Shown: positions 37,546-44,758 of the stretch, one piece after another
How positions within the stretch are numbered: position 1 is the stretch's first letter
Layout of the letters: each line of letters begins with the position of its first letter
Source: 2-02-FULL-47-50 sp964479045
Lineage (GTDB): Bacteria > Pseudomonadota > Gammaproteobacteria > Eutrophobiales > Eutrophobiaceae
NCBI GenBank assembly: GCA_964479045.1
Contig: CAYZJI010000007.1
Span: 1-64,000, forward strand
Direction: 5' to 3'
DNA: 64,000 nt
Program-made: the position numbers and the translations under genes
Notes under the pieces: model-generated
What the model was told of the DNA's origin: nothing
What the model saw: only the letters and a program-made list of their open reading frames with translations
Database searches by the model: none

Positions 37546-38235
37546 TTACTCGCGCCAGCGGTAACCCATGCCGTAGATGGTCTCGATGCTGTCGAATTCC
37601 GGATCGATGGCCATGAATTTTTTGCGGACGCGCTTGATGTGCGACGTGATCGTGCCTTCGTCCACAAACATATTCGCCTCACTCATCAACTGCTCGCGGT
37701 TTTTCACATAACCGGGCCGCTGCGCGATGGAATGTATGATCCAGAACTCCGTGAGTGTCAGGTCCAGTCGTACGTTGTTCCATTCGACGATCAGGCGGTT
37801 GCGATCCAGCATGAGTTTGCCATGGCGAATGATGGCGTCTTTTTCCACCGGATTACGGAGAGCATCAATACGCCGGAACAGTGCTGCAATTCTGGCCAGC
37901 AGTTGCTGGAGTGTAATGTCCTTGGTTAGATAATCATCAGCACCGAGCCGCAAACCGGAAATGGCATCGAGATCGGAATCACGCGCGGTCAAAAAAATAA
38001 TCGGTAACGATGCGGAAATGTTGCGTAGTTCGCGACACAGATCAAATCCGCCCTCCGCTTCTTCGCCCAGACCGATATCAATCACGACCAGATCCGGCAG
38101 GCGTGCCCTGAATTGCTGCATGGCATCGCGACGGTTTGAATAGCTGTTGACCTGATACCCCTGCCGACGCAGGGCATCGGCATAGTTTTCACGGATGGCG
38201 GTTTCGTCTTCGACGAGTGCAATGGTTCTACCCAT
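37546..38235 (-). CDS. OmpR-family response regulator paired with the upstream kinase
   Basis: The 229-residue protein has a receiver domain with acidic residues in LVEDE, phospho-acceptor Asp53 in VVIDIGLG, and the conserved lysine in DDYLTKD. A winged-helix DNA-binding domain follows, ending ETIYGMGYRWRE. It is the first gene of the pair and lies 3 bases ahead of the kinase. Its overall style (SNRRDAMQQF, MSEANMFVDEGTITSHIKRVRKKF) resembles regulators of proteobacterial dedicated sortase systems; this subgroup call is inference. Confidence 0.88.
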   Translation of the reverse strand: MGRTIALVEDETAIRENYADALRRQGYQVNSYSNRRDAMQQFRARLPDLVVIDIGLGEEAEGGFDLCRELRNISASLPIIFLTARDSDLDAISGLRLGADDYLTKDITLQQLLARIAALFRRIDALRNPVEKDAIIRHGKLMLDRNRLIVEWNNVRLDLTLTEFWIIHSIAQRPGYVKNREQLMSEANMFVDEGTITSHIKRVRKKFMAIDPEFDSIETIYGMGYRWRE

Positions 38236-38425
38236 AGTGTGTTTTTATGTCCTCCTTTTCCGCTAATTTACCGCATTCACCCTTCAATGTGTTCACTCCG
38301 GGACAAATTCCATTTTTTTGCCACATTTCATCGCCAGCTTTGCATATTCAGGGCCGGGCAGAGACACAGACCCCGGCTTTAATGACATTCAGTGATTAAC
38401 AATCCTGTACCGGAAAACCAGATCG

Positions 38426-38566
38426 ATGAATCAGCATAAACCCGCTTCGATTATTCTCAGCACCCTGCACTGCATTTGCATGGGCTTACTTACCGGCACA
38501 CTGGCGAGTATTGCACTGGTGTTGCTGGTGATGCTGATTTCAGGAATACCGGCAGGTCAGGGATGA
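38426..38566 (+). CDS. Small single-pass membrane protein (46 residues)
   Basis: The ATG at 38426 opens a 46-codon frame: MNQHKPASII, then a hydrophobic stretch of about 26 residues rich in Leu, Ile and Val with small residues (GLLTGTLASIALVLLVMLISG), ending AGQG. It lies divergent from the response regulator across a 190-base gap. No family is recognised. The strong hydrophobic profile and clean ends favour a real small membrane protein. Confidence 0.45.
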   Translation: MNQHKPASIILSTLHCICMGLLTGTLASIALVLLVMLISGIPAGQG

Positions 38567-38824
38567 ACCGATTATCCGATTTTTTTTGTTGTCCTCCTCC
38601 CATGCGGTACGTGGCTTCCAGATCGCTCGGTCTGAAGTCACTCAGGGCCCTCCCCTCACACCCCGTAGATTGCCTGAACCCACCTTCTGCGATGGCTACA
38701 AAGGAGGTGAATCACTGGCCATTGCAGGATCCGGTTTACCGGCATTCAAAGTGTCATGCCCTGACAGTCACCGCTTTGTCCTGGCCGGAGCCCTGCTTCG
38801 GCCCAGGACATTTTTTAGGATTGT
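38567..38824. other. Unassigned 258-base region with a strong hairpin
   Basis: No convincing gene is present. TGTCCTGG at about 38777 pairs with CCCAGGACA at about 38811, giving a GC-rich hairpin just beyond the Sel1 gene stop; it could act as a terminator although no T-run follows on the minus strand. The remainder has protein-like stretches in several frames without a start signal and may be the remnant of a lost gene or element. Confidence 0.4.
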
Positions 38825-39634
38825 TTATTTTTTTGGATCGTCTTTCTTTTTGTAGCGGGTTTTGTAAATTTCGTATTTGTCGCGCGCCTTGACGAGGTTC
38901 TCTTCCGGCATTTTAGCTTCGAGTATGCCGATATTCAGTTTGGAGATTTCATTATCCTGTTCCTGTGCCAGTTTGAACCAGGCATAGGCTTCCACCCAGT
39001 CCTGCTCGACACCCTGACCTTCATGATACAACACGCCCAGACTGTTCTGTGATTCGGCAAAACCCTGCTCCGCTGCCATCCGGAACCACTTGTGCGCAAG
39101 CCCGTAATCCTGCTCGACACCCTGACCAAGGTAATACATCAGACCGAGATTATGTTGCGCCCGAATACCACCAAGCTCAGCTGCCTTGTTCCACCACTCA
39201 AGCGCCTTCTTGATATCTTTTTCCACGCCTTCGCCACGGAAATACAACAGCCCAAGGTTCTGCTGGGATTCGGTGTAATCCTGCACGGCGGCTTTTTCAT
39301 ACCAGTTGATGGCGGTAGAAATATCACGATCAACTACTATCCCGTTGTGATAAAACAATGCGACATTATGCTGGGCGCGCGGTTCACCTTGATCGGCAGC
39401 TTTGGTATACCAGTTCAAGGCCTCGGCGTAATCCTGTTTGACGCCCTTGCCTTCTCGATACATCGCACCCAGATAGAACTGGGCTTTGACGTTACCGTCT
39501 TCTGCCAGTCGCTGGAATTCCGGCAGCGCCTTGTCGTACTTGCCTTTCCAGTAATCTTCATAGGCCGTTTCATAGTCCGCACCGGCGGTAAACGGTATCA
39601 GTAAAGCGATCAGAAGAATCAGAATAAATTTCAT
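38825..39634 (-). CDS. Secreted Sel1-repeat protein
   Basis: Started at ATG 39634 the protein has 269 residues with a signal peptide (MKFILILLIALLIPFTAGA), then about five or six Sel1 repeats (AQFYLGAMYREGKGV, AQHNLGLMYYLGQGV, SQNSLGVLYHEGQGV) and a lysine-rich end. The repeats probably mediate protein contacts in the periplasm. The second repeat has an atypical HNGIVVD turn. It precedes the M50 protease gene in the convergent sense only; no operon partner is obvious. Confidence 0.85.
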   Translation of the reverse strand: MKFILILLIALLIPFTAGADYETAYEDYWKGKYDKALPEFQRLAEDGNVKAQFYLGAMYREGKGVKQDYAEALNWYTKAADQGEPRAQHNVALFYHNGIVVDRDISTAINWYEKAAVQDYTESQQNLGLLYFRGEGVEKDIKKALEWWNKAAELGGIRAQHNLGLMYYLGQGVEQDYGLAHKWFRMAAEQGFAESQNSLGVLYHEGQGVEQDWVEAYAWFKLAQEQDNEISKLNIGILEAKMPEENLVKARDKYEIYKTRYKKKDDPKK

Positions 39635-39721
39635 GGGATGTTCCGTGCAGGGTTTAATGCATGGACATTGCCACAGCAAATTAATTCCGTATGGGTGAAA
39701 ACAGAAATGACCAGGACAACA

Positions 39722-40372
39722 TCAATTGACGAGTTGAAGTGTGAATTGCTGTATGGCGTCAGCAACCGGGCCGATTACTTTACCCAGCATACCGGTCGCG
39801 AGTAAAACCAGCAGGATAATGATCCCGAAAGGTTCGAGTCTTGAATAGGCGATGGCCATCCGCGCCGGCAATAATGAATTCACAACCCGTCCCCCATCCA
39901 GTGGCAATAACGGCAACATATTCAACACCATGAGGACGATGTTAATTGCGATACCGGCACCGCACATGTACAACAGGTACCCGAGTGGACTGTTCTCCAC
40001 TTGGCCCGTTAAAAGCATGACCTTGGCAAGCAGTGCCCAGAGGATCAGCATCCCCAGATTGGCCAAGGGCCCCGCCAGTGCAACGATGGCCATATCGCGG
40101 CGCGGATGCCTGAGGTTCTGCCAGTTTACCGGTACCGGCTTGGCCCACCCGAAAACAAAACCACCCAGATAAACGAGTAACAGTGGCAGCGCAACTGTAC
40201 CTACCGGATCAATATGTTTGACGGGATTTAATGTCAGCCGGCCAAGACTTTTTGCAGTGGGATCGCCAAAATAATTCGCCACCCAACCATGCGCCACTTC
40301 ATGCACAGTGATGGCAAACACCACCGGTATTACCCAGATGATGATTTTTTCGATGGTGTCGAATTCATTCAT
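39722..40372 (-). CDS. Site-2 protease-like M50 family membrane metalloprotease
   Basis: The 216-residue polytopic protein has the zinc motif HEVAHG near residue 24 within the first helix, the conserved NPVKHIDPVGT, GWAKPVPVN, AGPLANLG and the second metal motif LPLDGGRVV. This is the compact bacterial site-2-protease type without a PDZ domain. Its substrates are unknown; regulated intramembrane cleavage or membrane-protein quality control is inferred. It follows ttcA by about 50 bases on the same strand. Confidence 0.9.
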   Translation of the reverse strand: MNEFDTIEKIIIWVIPVVFAITVHEVAHGWVANYFGDPTAKSLGRLTLNPVKHIDPVGTVALPLLLVYLGGFVFGWAKPVPVNWQNLRHPRRDMAIVALAGPLANLGMLILWALLAKVMLLTGQVENSPLGYLLYMCGAGIAINIVLMVLNMLPLLPLDGGRVVNSLLPARMAIAYSRLEPFGIIILLVLLATGMLGKVIGPVADAIQQFTLQLVN

Positions 40373-40423
40373 AAATGATTCACTTCAGAATCAATACTGG
40401 CCTGCATGCCAGTGTTTGACAAA

Positions 40424-41248
40424 TTAATCGTTTGAACTGCTCTCGCCGGAATTGATCTTCAGCGATTTGAAATCAAACAAATTGGTGTCAGCAAGATGGG
40501 AAGGAACGACATTCTGCATGGCGGCAAAAATGGTTTCAATGCGGCCCGGGAACTTGCGATCCCACTCGCGCAACATGCCCTTGATGGCCTGCCGCTGCAG
40601 ATTGTCCTGTGAACCACAGAGGTTGCAGGGGATGATCGGGAAACCTTTGTATTCTGCATAGGCCTTGATGTCTTCTTCCTTGCAATAAGCGAGCGGGCGG
40701 ATCACCACATTGGTGCCGTCATCACTCAAGAGCTTGGGCGGCATGCCTTTGAGCTTGCCGCCATAAAATATGTTCAGGAACAGCGTTTCCATGATGTCAT
40801 CGCGATGATGGCCCAGCGCAATCCGGTTGTATCCCTGTTTGCGCGCAAAACTGTATAACGCGCCACGCCGCAACCTTGAACACAAACCACACATGGTCTT
40901 GCCTTCGGGCACGACCTCTTTCACCACACTGTAGGTGTCCTGCTCAAGAATATGGAACGGCACACCCAGTTTAGTGAGATAGTCCGGCAGTATATGTTCC
41001 GGGAAATCGGGTTGCTTCTGATCCAGATTCACAGCAGTAATTTCAAAATTCACCGGCGCCGTCTGTTGCAGGTTGAGCAGGATGTCCAGCAACGTGTAGG
41101 AATCCGCCCCGCCCGACAAACACACCATGATCCGATCGCCCTCTTCAATCATGTTGAAATCTTCAATGGCCTGCCCGATATTACGCCGCAGACGTTTCTG
41201 CAGCTTGTTGAACTCGTGGGTTTCCTTGCGTTGTTGCAGGGCGCTCAT
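40424..41248 (-). CDS. ttcA: tRNA 2-thiocytidine biosynthesis protein TtcA
   Basis: TtcA thiolates cytidine 32 of certain tRNAs, including tRNA-Arg and tRNA-Ser species. It has a PP-loop SGGADSYTLLD near residue 45 and two iron-sulfur CxxC motifs, CGLC and CNLC, as in the E. coli enzyme. The frame extends upstream into the next gene, but ATG 41248 (MSALQQRKETHEFNKLQKRLRRNIGQ) gives the family N-terminus and 274 residues. It lies downstream of a small secreted protein gene. Confidence 0.94.
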   Translation of the reverse strand: MSALQQRKETHEFNKLQKRLRRNIGQAIEDFNMIEEGDRIMVCLSGGADSYTLLDILLNLQQTAPVNFEITAVNLDQKQPDFPEHILPDYLTKLGVPFHILEQDTYSVVKEVVPEGKTMCGLCSRLRRGALYSFARKQGYNRIALGHHRDDIMETLFLNIFYGGKLKGMPPKLLSDDGTNVVIRPLAYCKEEDIKAYAEYKGFPIIPCNLCGSQDNLQRQAIKGMLREWDRKFPGRIETIFAAMQNVVPSHLADTNLFDFKSLKINSGESSSND

Positions 41249-41264
41249 AATAAACTTTTCAACT

Positions 41265-41651
41265 TCAGATCTTTTCCAGACTGCACGGATAATTGGCATG
41301 CAGAGCTTCGGTGACGAGTTGCTGGGCATCCTCTTCCAGCCGGTTCGGAGATTGCTTCAGCCAGTTGGTAGTGGTTTCAGTCACTTCCTGCAAACTGACC
41401 TGATTGGGATCAATACAGAAAATTTGCGGGCCGGAGTCTGCTTTCTGGAAAGTATCCAGTATCTGCACCAGGCCAAAAACATACTTCATACAATACTGGT
41501 TGGGTGCGCCGGGAGCCGCACCTTCAACACAACCATCGAGTAACTCCTGGCCGCTGATCAATTCTTCTTCCGGCATGGCCTCACCTTCAGCATAAACGCC
41601 GGCAGACAAGCCCAACAAAACTACTAACAGGGAATATAAACAGATTTTCAT
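41265..41651 (-). CDS. Secreted Rap1a/Tai-like domain protein
   Basis: The 128-residue protein has a signal peptide (MKICLYSLLVVLLGLSAGVYA). It then has the spacing LLDGCVEG, YCMKYVFGLVQ, IFCIDP, a VTETTTNWLKQSPNRL segment and a final ALHANYPC. Paired cysteines and the YPC end match the Rap1a/Tai immunity-protein domain, first known from type VI secretion immunity. No effector gene is adjacent, so a housekeeping role is just as possible. It ends 16 bases upstream of ttcA. Confidence 0.65.
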   Translation of the reverse strand: MKICLYSLLVVLLGLSAGVYAEGEAMPEEELISGQELLDGCVEGAAPGAPNQYCMKYVFGLVQILDTFQKADSGPQIFCIDPNQVSLQEVTETTTNWLKQSPNRLEEDAQQLVTEALHANYPCSLEKI

Positions 41652-41700
41652 AGATAACCTCTTGGATTCGGGCGGATTCTACCATCCGCCATGGTCAAAT

Positions 41701-41892
41701 TCAGCCTCTGGCCACAATAACCAGCAGAATGAGGAACAACACCACCGCACCCAAAGGGATTAGAGCACCCCTCCAGTCGGGATTTTCAGCCTCCCTGCTT
41801 TTTTGCATGGCGGTTCTGGCGCCCGGCCAGAACAGAAACACCATGATCAGTGCAGCCACACCCAGTAAGATTTGTTCCCACAGCGCCATCAA
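41701..41892 (-). CDS. Small two-helix membrane protein
   Basis: The 63-residue protein has two hydrophobic helices (about 7-25 and 44-61) joined by a charged loop (MQKSREAENPDWRG). I recognise no firm family, although such short proteins near ttcA occur in gammaproteobacteria. It lies between the YIP1 gene and the Rap1a-like gene on the same strand with 50-base spacers, so co-transcription is plausible. Confidence 0.6.
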   Translation of the reverse strand: MMALWEQILLGVAALIMVFLFWPGARTAMQKSREAENPDWRGALIPLGAVVLFLILLVIVARG

Positions 41893-41941
41893 ATCACTCC
41901 TCGTTGCACGTTCATTCAGACCTCATCGCCCCCCTGCCGGT

Positions 41942-42571
41942 TCAGGACATCAATACTTTAATAACCGCTGCGCTGAAGCCACCCACGATAATTACGATTA
42001 ACAGGGCAAGGGCGCTGGAAACCATGGCCCGCCATACCGGGAACTTTTGTACTTCGCTCAGGCATTGGAAGAATATGACCAGCGACCACATGACCACGGC
42101 CAGCCACAACACATTCAGGGTCACTGCCATGATATGGGGCATACTTCCATAAATTACAACACGAGAGACAAATACCAGTTCACCCAGAAAAATCAGTTTG
42201 GGAATCCATAATATGGAATAAAGAATCACTGGCACGAGTGACCAGGCAATGGCCGCGCGCAGATGATTGAACCCTGCCTGACCACCCAGCCAGGTGCCGG
42301 TCAATCTGAGCAGCAATGAGACAACGATCATTCCGGTCACACCCAGAACCGGACCGGCAATAATCGCAACGGCAAAGATAACAGGAATCGGCAGATACAG
42401 GCCCAGACTGAAACGACTGGCATGAATCAGGATTTCCGAAAACCCGGCAAAGGAAACCAGCAGAATCACCATATCATCCGGGTCTCGCTGCGTTATCCAG
42501 CGCATGGTGGCGCGGGGCCGCCACCAGATCGACCACCATGGATTCAATATTTGTGGACTATCTTCTGTCAT
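41942..42571 (-). CDS. YIP1 family membrane protein
   Basis: The 209-residue protein has an N-terminal WWSIWWRPRATMRWI segment followed by five hydrophobic helices, the usual shape of bacterial YIP1-domain proteins. Features include the conserved GGQAGFNHLRAAIAWSLVPVI and a C-terminal helix ending KVLMS. Its role is unknown; eukaryotic relatives act in membrane traffic, which says little here. It lies downstream of the cold-shock gene but is separated by a terminator. Confidence 0.78.
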   Translation of the reverse strand: MTEDSPQILNPWWSIWWRPRATMRWITQRDPDDMVILLVSFAGFSEILIHASRFSLGLYLPIPVIFAVAIIAGPVLGVTGMIVVSLLLRLTGTWLGGQAGFNHLRAAIAWSLVPVILYSILWIPKLIFLGELVFVSRVVIYGSMPHIMAVTLNVLWLAVVMWSLVIFFQCLSEVQKFPVWRAMVSSALALLIVIIVGGFSAAVIKVLMS

Positions 42572-42600
42572 TATTCTTCATCCCGATAAACAGAAATACT

Positions 42601-42627
42601 AAAACAAAAACCCCGCATGAGCGGGGT
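42601..42627 (-). terminator. Rho-independent terminator of the cold-shock gene
   Basis: ACCCCGC (42610-42616) pairs with GCGGGGT (42621-42627) over ATGA. Read on the minus strand the stem is followed by TTTTGTTTT. It lies 33 bases after the cold-shock stop codon. Confidence 0.88.
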
Positions 42628-42659
42628 GAATTCTGTTTTAGGTACCGGGGATCTGGGGG

Positions 42660-42866
42660 TCAGTTATTTACGGTAACCTCTATTGCATGAAATCCCTTGG
42701 GCCCTTTCTCAACTTCGAAGTTTACCTTTTGACCTTCAGCCAGGGTGCGAAACCCCTCAGCCTTGATTGCAGAGTAATGTACAAAAACGTCATCCCCTCC
42801 CCCTTCAGGCTCAATGAATCCGAAGCCCTTGGATTCGTTAAACCATTTGACTATGCCTGTAGCCAT
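42660..42866 (-). CDS. CspA-family cold shock protein
   Basis: The 68-residue single cold-shock domain begins MATGIVKWFNESKGFGFIEPEGG and has both RNA-binding motifs, KGFGFI and DVFVHYSAI. Such proteins melt RNA structure and act as transcription antiterminators. Which paralogue this is cannot be told. It stands alone with its own terminator. The 214-base upstream region to 43080 is long enough for the structured leader common in this family, but I see no clear cold box. Confidence 0.96.
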   Translation of the reverse strand: MATGIVKWFNESKGFGFIEPEGGGDDVFVHYSAIKAEGFRTLAEGQKVNFEVEKGPKGFHAIEVTVNN

Positions 42867-43080
42867 TGATCACGACCTCCACAAAACAAATTGATTGATT
42901 AACTCATGTGCGGCCGGTGAGTGAGTGAAGATTCAAGACAGGGAAATGTTTTAAAACCCGCTACGATCTGCAACACAACCTGACTGCGACGATCAGAATC
43001 ATAGACCAATCCCCTTGCCACTGCCAAGGAAGTGGCACAGGAAACTGCGCAGAATGCGGGTATTGGTGTCCGGATTTTGC

Positions 43081-43371
43081 TTACGGTATCAACTCGCCTG
43101 CATCCGTTTCGCGTTCAACCCGGATGGAATCACGGTAAAAATCAGGCTTCAACGGCACGCGTACCTTTACCGCAGCACGCTCACCACCAAACCCGTCGGG
43201 ATAGATAACCACATCTTTCTCATTCAAGGTGCGATTATTCATCACCATTGTTCCATCATTTTGCACTGTCAAAACCTGCGGATTTCGAGGCGCATCATGG
43301 GAAATATGCGGTTCAAACGCGCATCCGGACAGCACGACAACCGGCACCAGTATCAGGAATATTTTCATCAA
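43081..43371 (-). CDS. Small lipoprotein of unknown function
   Basis: The 96-residue protein has a lipoprotein signal (MMKIFLILVPVVVLSGC) with the lipobox VLSGC, then a soluble part with VLTVQNDGTMVMNNRTLNEKDVVIYPDGFGGERAAVKVRVPLKPDFYRDSI. I recognise no named family. It is probably anchored in the outer or inner membrane facing the periplasm. The 249-base stretch upstream to the tRNA-Arg gene holds only the tRNA terminator and no other gene I can support. Confidence 0.65.
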   Translation of the reverse strand: MMKIFLILVPVVVLSGCAFEPHISHDAPRNPQVLTVQNDGTMVMNNRTLNEKDVVIYPDGFGGERAAVKVRVPLKPDFYRDSIRVERETDAGELIP

Positions 43372-43590
43372 GTTTCCCTCAATAGAAATAACCAGTTAGA
43401 CCCTGTTATTGAGGAATATTAGTAGATTTACAGCAGGATTAAAGGCACTGGATCACACAATACCGTTATGTGTTGTGATTGAACTCACAAACGATCATTA
43501 CCGGGGAGTAATTTCCAGGGAATTGCGGCAATCGAAACGTGGAAAGCCGGAACTATGGATTTAAATTGCATCTATCGGACTCAACAAATT

Positions 43591-43616
43591 AAAAAAGGCC
43601 CAAAAGGGCCTTTTTT
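43591..43616. terminator. Terminator downstream of tRNA-Arg(ACG)
   Basis: AAAAAAGGCCC pairs with GGGCCTTTTTT over a short AAAA loop, a perfect bidirectional intrinsic terminator. It begins 4 bases after the CCA end of the minus-strand tRNA gene. Confidence 0.92.
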
Positions 43617-43620
43617 AATT

Positions 43621-43697
43621 TGGCGCGCCCGGAAGGATTCGAACCTCCGACCTCCTGGTTCGTAGCCAGGCACTCTATCCAACTGAGCTACGGGCGC
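43621..43697 (-). tRNA. tRNA-Arg (anticodon ACG)
   Basis: The 77-base gene has acceptor GCGCCCG/CGGGCGC, D-arm GCTCAGTTGGATAGAGT, anticodon stem CCTGG/CCAGG with loop CTACGAA (anticodon ACG, wobble A deaminated by TadA), a T-loop TTCGAAT and an encoded CCA. The csrA to tRNA-Ser(GCT) to tRNA-Arg(ACG) order matches that of E. coli. A broken copy of its 5-prime half lies about 290 bases upstream. Confidence 0.97.
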
Positions 43698-43754
43698 ATT
43701 GAAAAACTTTCCTGGCTTCCCTGCCGCGGCTTCATTGCTTTCGCTAAACACCAG

Positions 43755-43957
43755 CCACAACATCCGTGTTGTGTCGTTGACTCACTCCATCCATGGAGTT
43801 CGCCCTACGGGCAACGCTTCGCATTGTCCAAATTCGATCCCGTCGAATTTGTCGCCGGGGAAAAATCTGTCTGGAACAGATTTTGGCAGCGTTAGCTGCC
43901 CCCAGGGTGCAATACACGGATGTATTGCATCCAAAGACATGTTAAATGTCTTTTCCA
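43755..43957 (-). repeat. Hairpin-array element C between broken and intact tRNA-Arg
   Basis: About nine hairpins follow one another. Examples are AAAGACAT/ATGTCTTT, TGCAATACA/TGTATTGCA, GGCAGC/GCTGCC, AAAATCTGT/ACAGATTTT, CAAATTCGA/TCGAATTTG, CAATGC/GCGTTG, CCC/GGG, CTCCA-TGGA-TGGAG and CACAACA-CGGA-TGTTGTG. The part 43782-43851 (minus) repeats the order of elements A and B: same four stems, different bases. No coding frame spans the array. Confidence 0.75.
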
Positions 43958-43989
43958 TGTTCCGGCTCGCCCAACTGAGCTACGAGCGC
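43958..43989 (-). pseudogene. 5-prime fragment of a tRNA-Arg-like gene
   Basis: Read on the minus strand it begins GCGCTCGTAGCTCAGTTGG, differing by one base from the intact tRNA-Arg over the first 19, and is preceded by the same TTTCAAT leader. It runs through the D-arm and into the anticodon region, where hairpin array C begins. No 3-prime half follows. It is a duplicated tRNA start left beside the array. Confidence 0.7.
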
Positions 43990-44032
43990 ATTGAAACTTT
44001 CAATCAAATTTTTATCTGGCAGAGAGAAGGAC

Positions 44033-44107
44033 TCACTCGGTACTTCCTTGTACCTCGCCCTGCGGGTCACGCTGCGCGTGGTGCAATTCGACTATCCTGC
44101 CGAATTG
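44033..44107 (-). repeat. Hairpin-array element B (75 bases), homologous to element A
   Basis: On the minus strand it starts CAATTCGGCAGGATAGTCG, and it ends GTACCGAGTGA. It has the same length and four-stem order as element A at 25629. The fourth stem changes from GTGCA/TGCAC to GTAC/GTAC, and CCCATCGGG becomes CCCGCAGGG. The base before it is again the A of TTCGA, and a GTCC...CTCTGCCA tail resembling a tRNA 3-prime end follows. Confidence 0.75.
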
Positions 44108-44146
44108 TCGAACCGAAGGGGTTGAATCAAATCCTCTACTATTCAC

Positions 44147-44185
44147 AAACATTAGCAAGGGCTCGAGGAGCCCTTGCTAATGTTT
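44147..44185 (-). terminator. Perfect 18-bp hairpin directly after tRNA-Ser(GCT)
   Basis: AAACATTAGCAAGGGCTC and its exact complement face each other over a 3-base loop, starting at the CCA end of the tRNA gene. Position suggests a terminator or processing hairpin, but only TGTTTG follows on the minus strand, so termination would be weak. Confidence 0.5.
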
Positions 44186-44275
44186 GGCGGAGAGAGAGGG
44201 ATTCGAACCCTCGATACGCTTTTGGCGTATACTCCCTTAGCAGGGGAGTGCCTTCAGCCTCTCGGCCATCTCTCC
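44185..44275 (-). tRNA. tRNA-Ser (anticodon GCT)
   Basis: The 91-base class II tRNA has acceptor GGAGAGA/TCTCTCC, D-arm GCCGAGAGGC, anticodon loop CTGCTAA (GCT, reading AGC/AGU), variable arm TACGCC/GGCGTA form, T-loop TTCGAAT and an encoded CCA. It lies downstream of csrA on the same strand, a conserved gammaproteobacterial arrangement. Confidence 0.96.
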
Positions 44276-44440
44276 TAAATGCTAATCAACTAACCTGCCA
44301 ATAAAACTAATCAAACCATCCCCTCATCTATCCCGGGGGACAAAGGAGATGATCTGATTTATATCACAAAGAGACTCTTGAGTGACCGGAACCGGTTGTT
44401 CCATGACACATTTGCACATCCCTGCCTGGACTGAGCAGAA

Positions 44441-44644
44441 TTATTCCTGATCAGATGAACGGGGTGGTGCTCCGCCAGCCTTTTCCTGTTGTATACGTTC
44501 ATAAATCTCTTCGCGGTGAACAGCGACATCTTTCGGGGCATTAACACCTATTCTGACCTGATTGCCACGGATGCCGAGTACAGTAACATTGACATTGTCA
44601 CCGATCATCAGAGATTCACCAACTCTACGAGTTAAAATTAACAT
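44441..44644 (-). CDS. csrA: Carbon storage regulator CsrA
   Basis: The 67-residue protein begins MLILTRRVGESLMIGD and contains the RNA-binding beta strands and VAVHREEIYERI, as in RsmA/CsrA. It binds GGA motifs in mRNA leaders and hairpin loops to control translation, and sRNAs with repeated GGA hairpins titrate it. The tail AGGAPPRSSDQE is slightly longer than in E. coli. It lies 114 bases downstream of lysC. Hairpins with nGGA loops are abundant nearby (elements C to E). Confidence 0.98.
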   Translation of the reverse strand: MLILTRRVGESLMIGDNVNVTVLGIRGNQVRIGVNAPKDVAVHREEIYERIQQEKAGGAPPRSSDQE

Positions 44645-44758
44645 TTGTACTTCTCCTGGTTTCCTTTATATCCAACCTTTGACTCCGGTTTTGCCAATAC
44701 ATTCCGGAATAACTGATTTGTAAAATGACTTGTTAAGCCAACCTTGCGCCTGCGCGCA

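Noticed and set aside
38476..38892. 138-codon frame across 38567-38824
   Set aside because: The frame starts inside the small membrane gene, lacks a ribosome site and overlaps the Sel1 gene; no motif is recognisable.
41265..41651. Type VI secretion immunity protein
   Set aside because: The Rap1a/Tai-like fold is plausible, but no effector or type VI secretion gene is nearby, so only the domain resemblance is reported.
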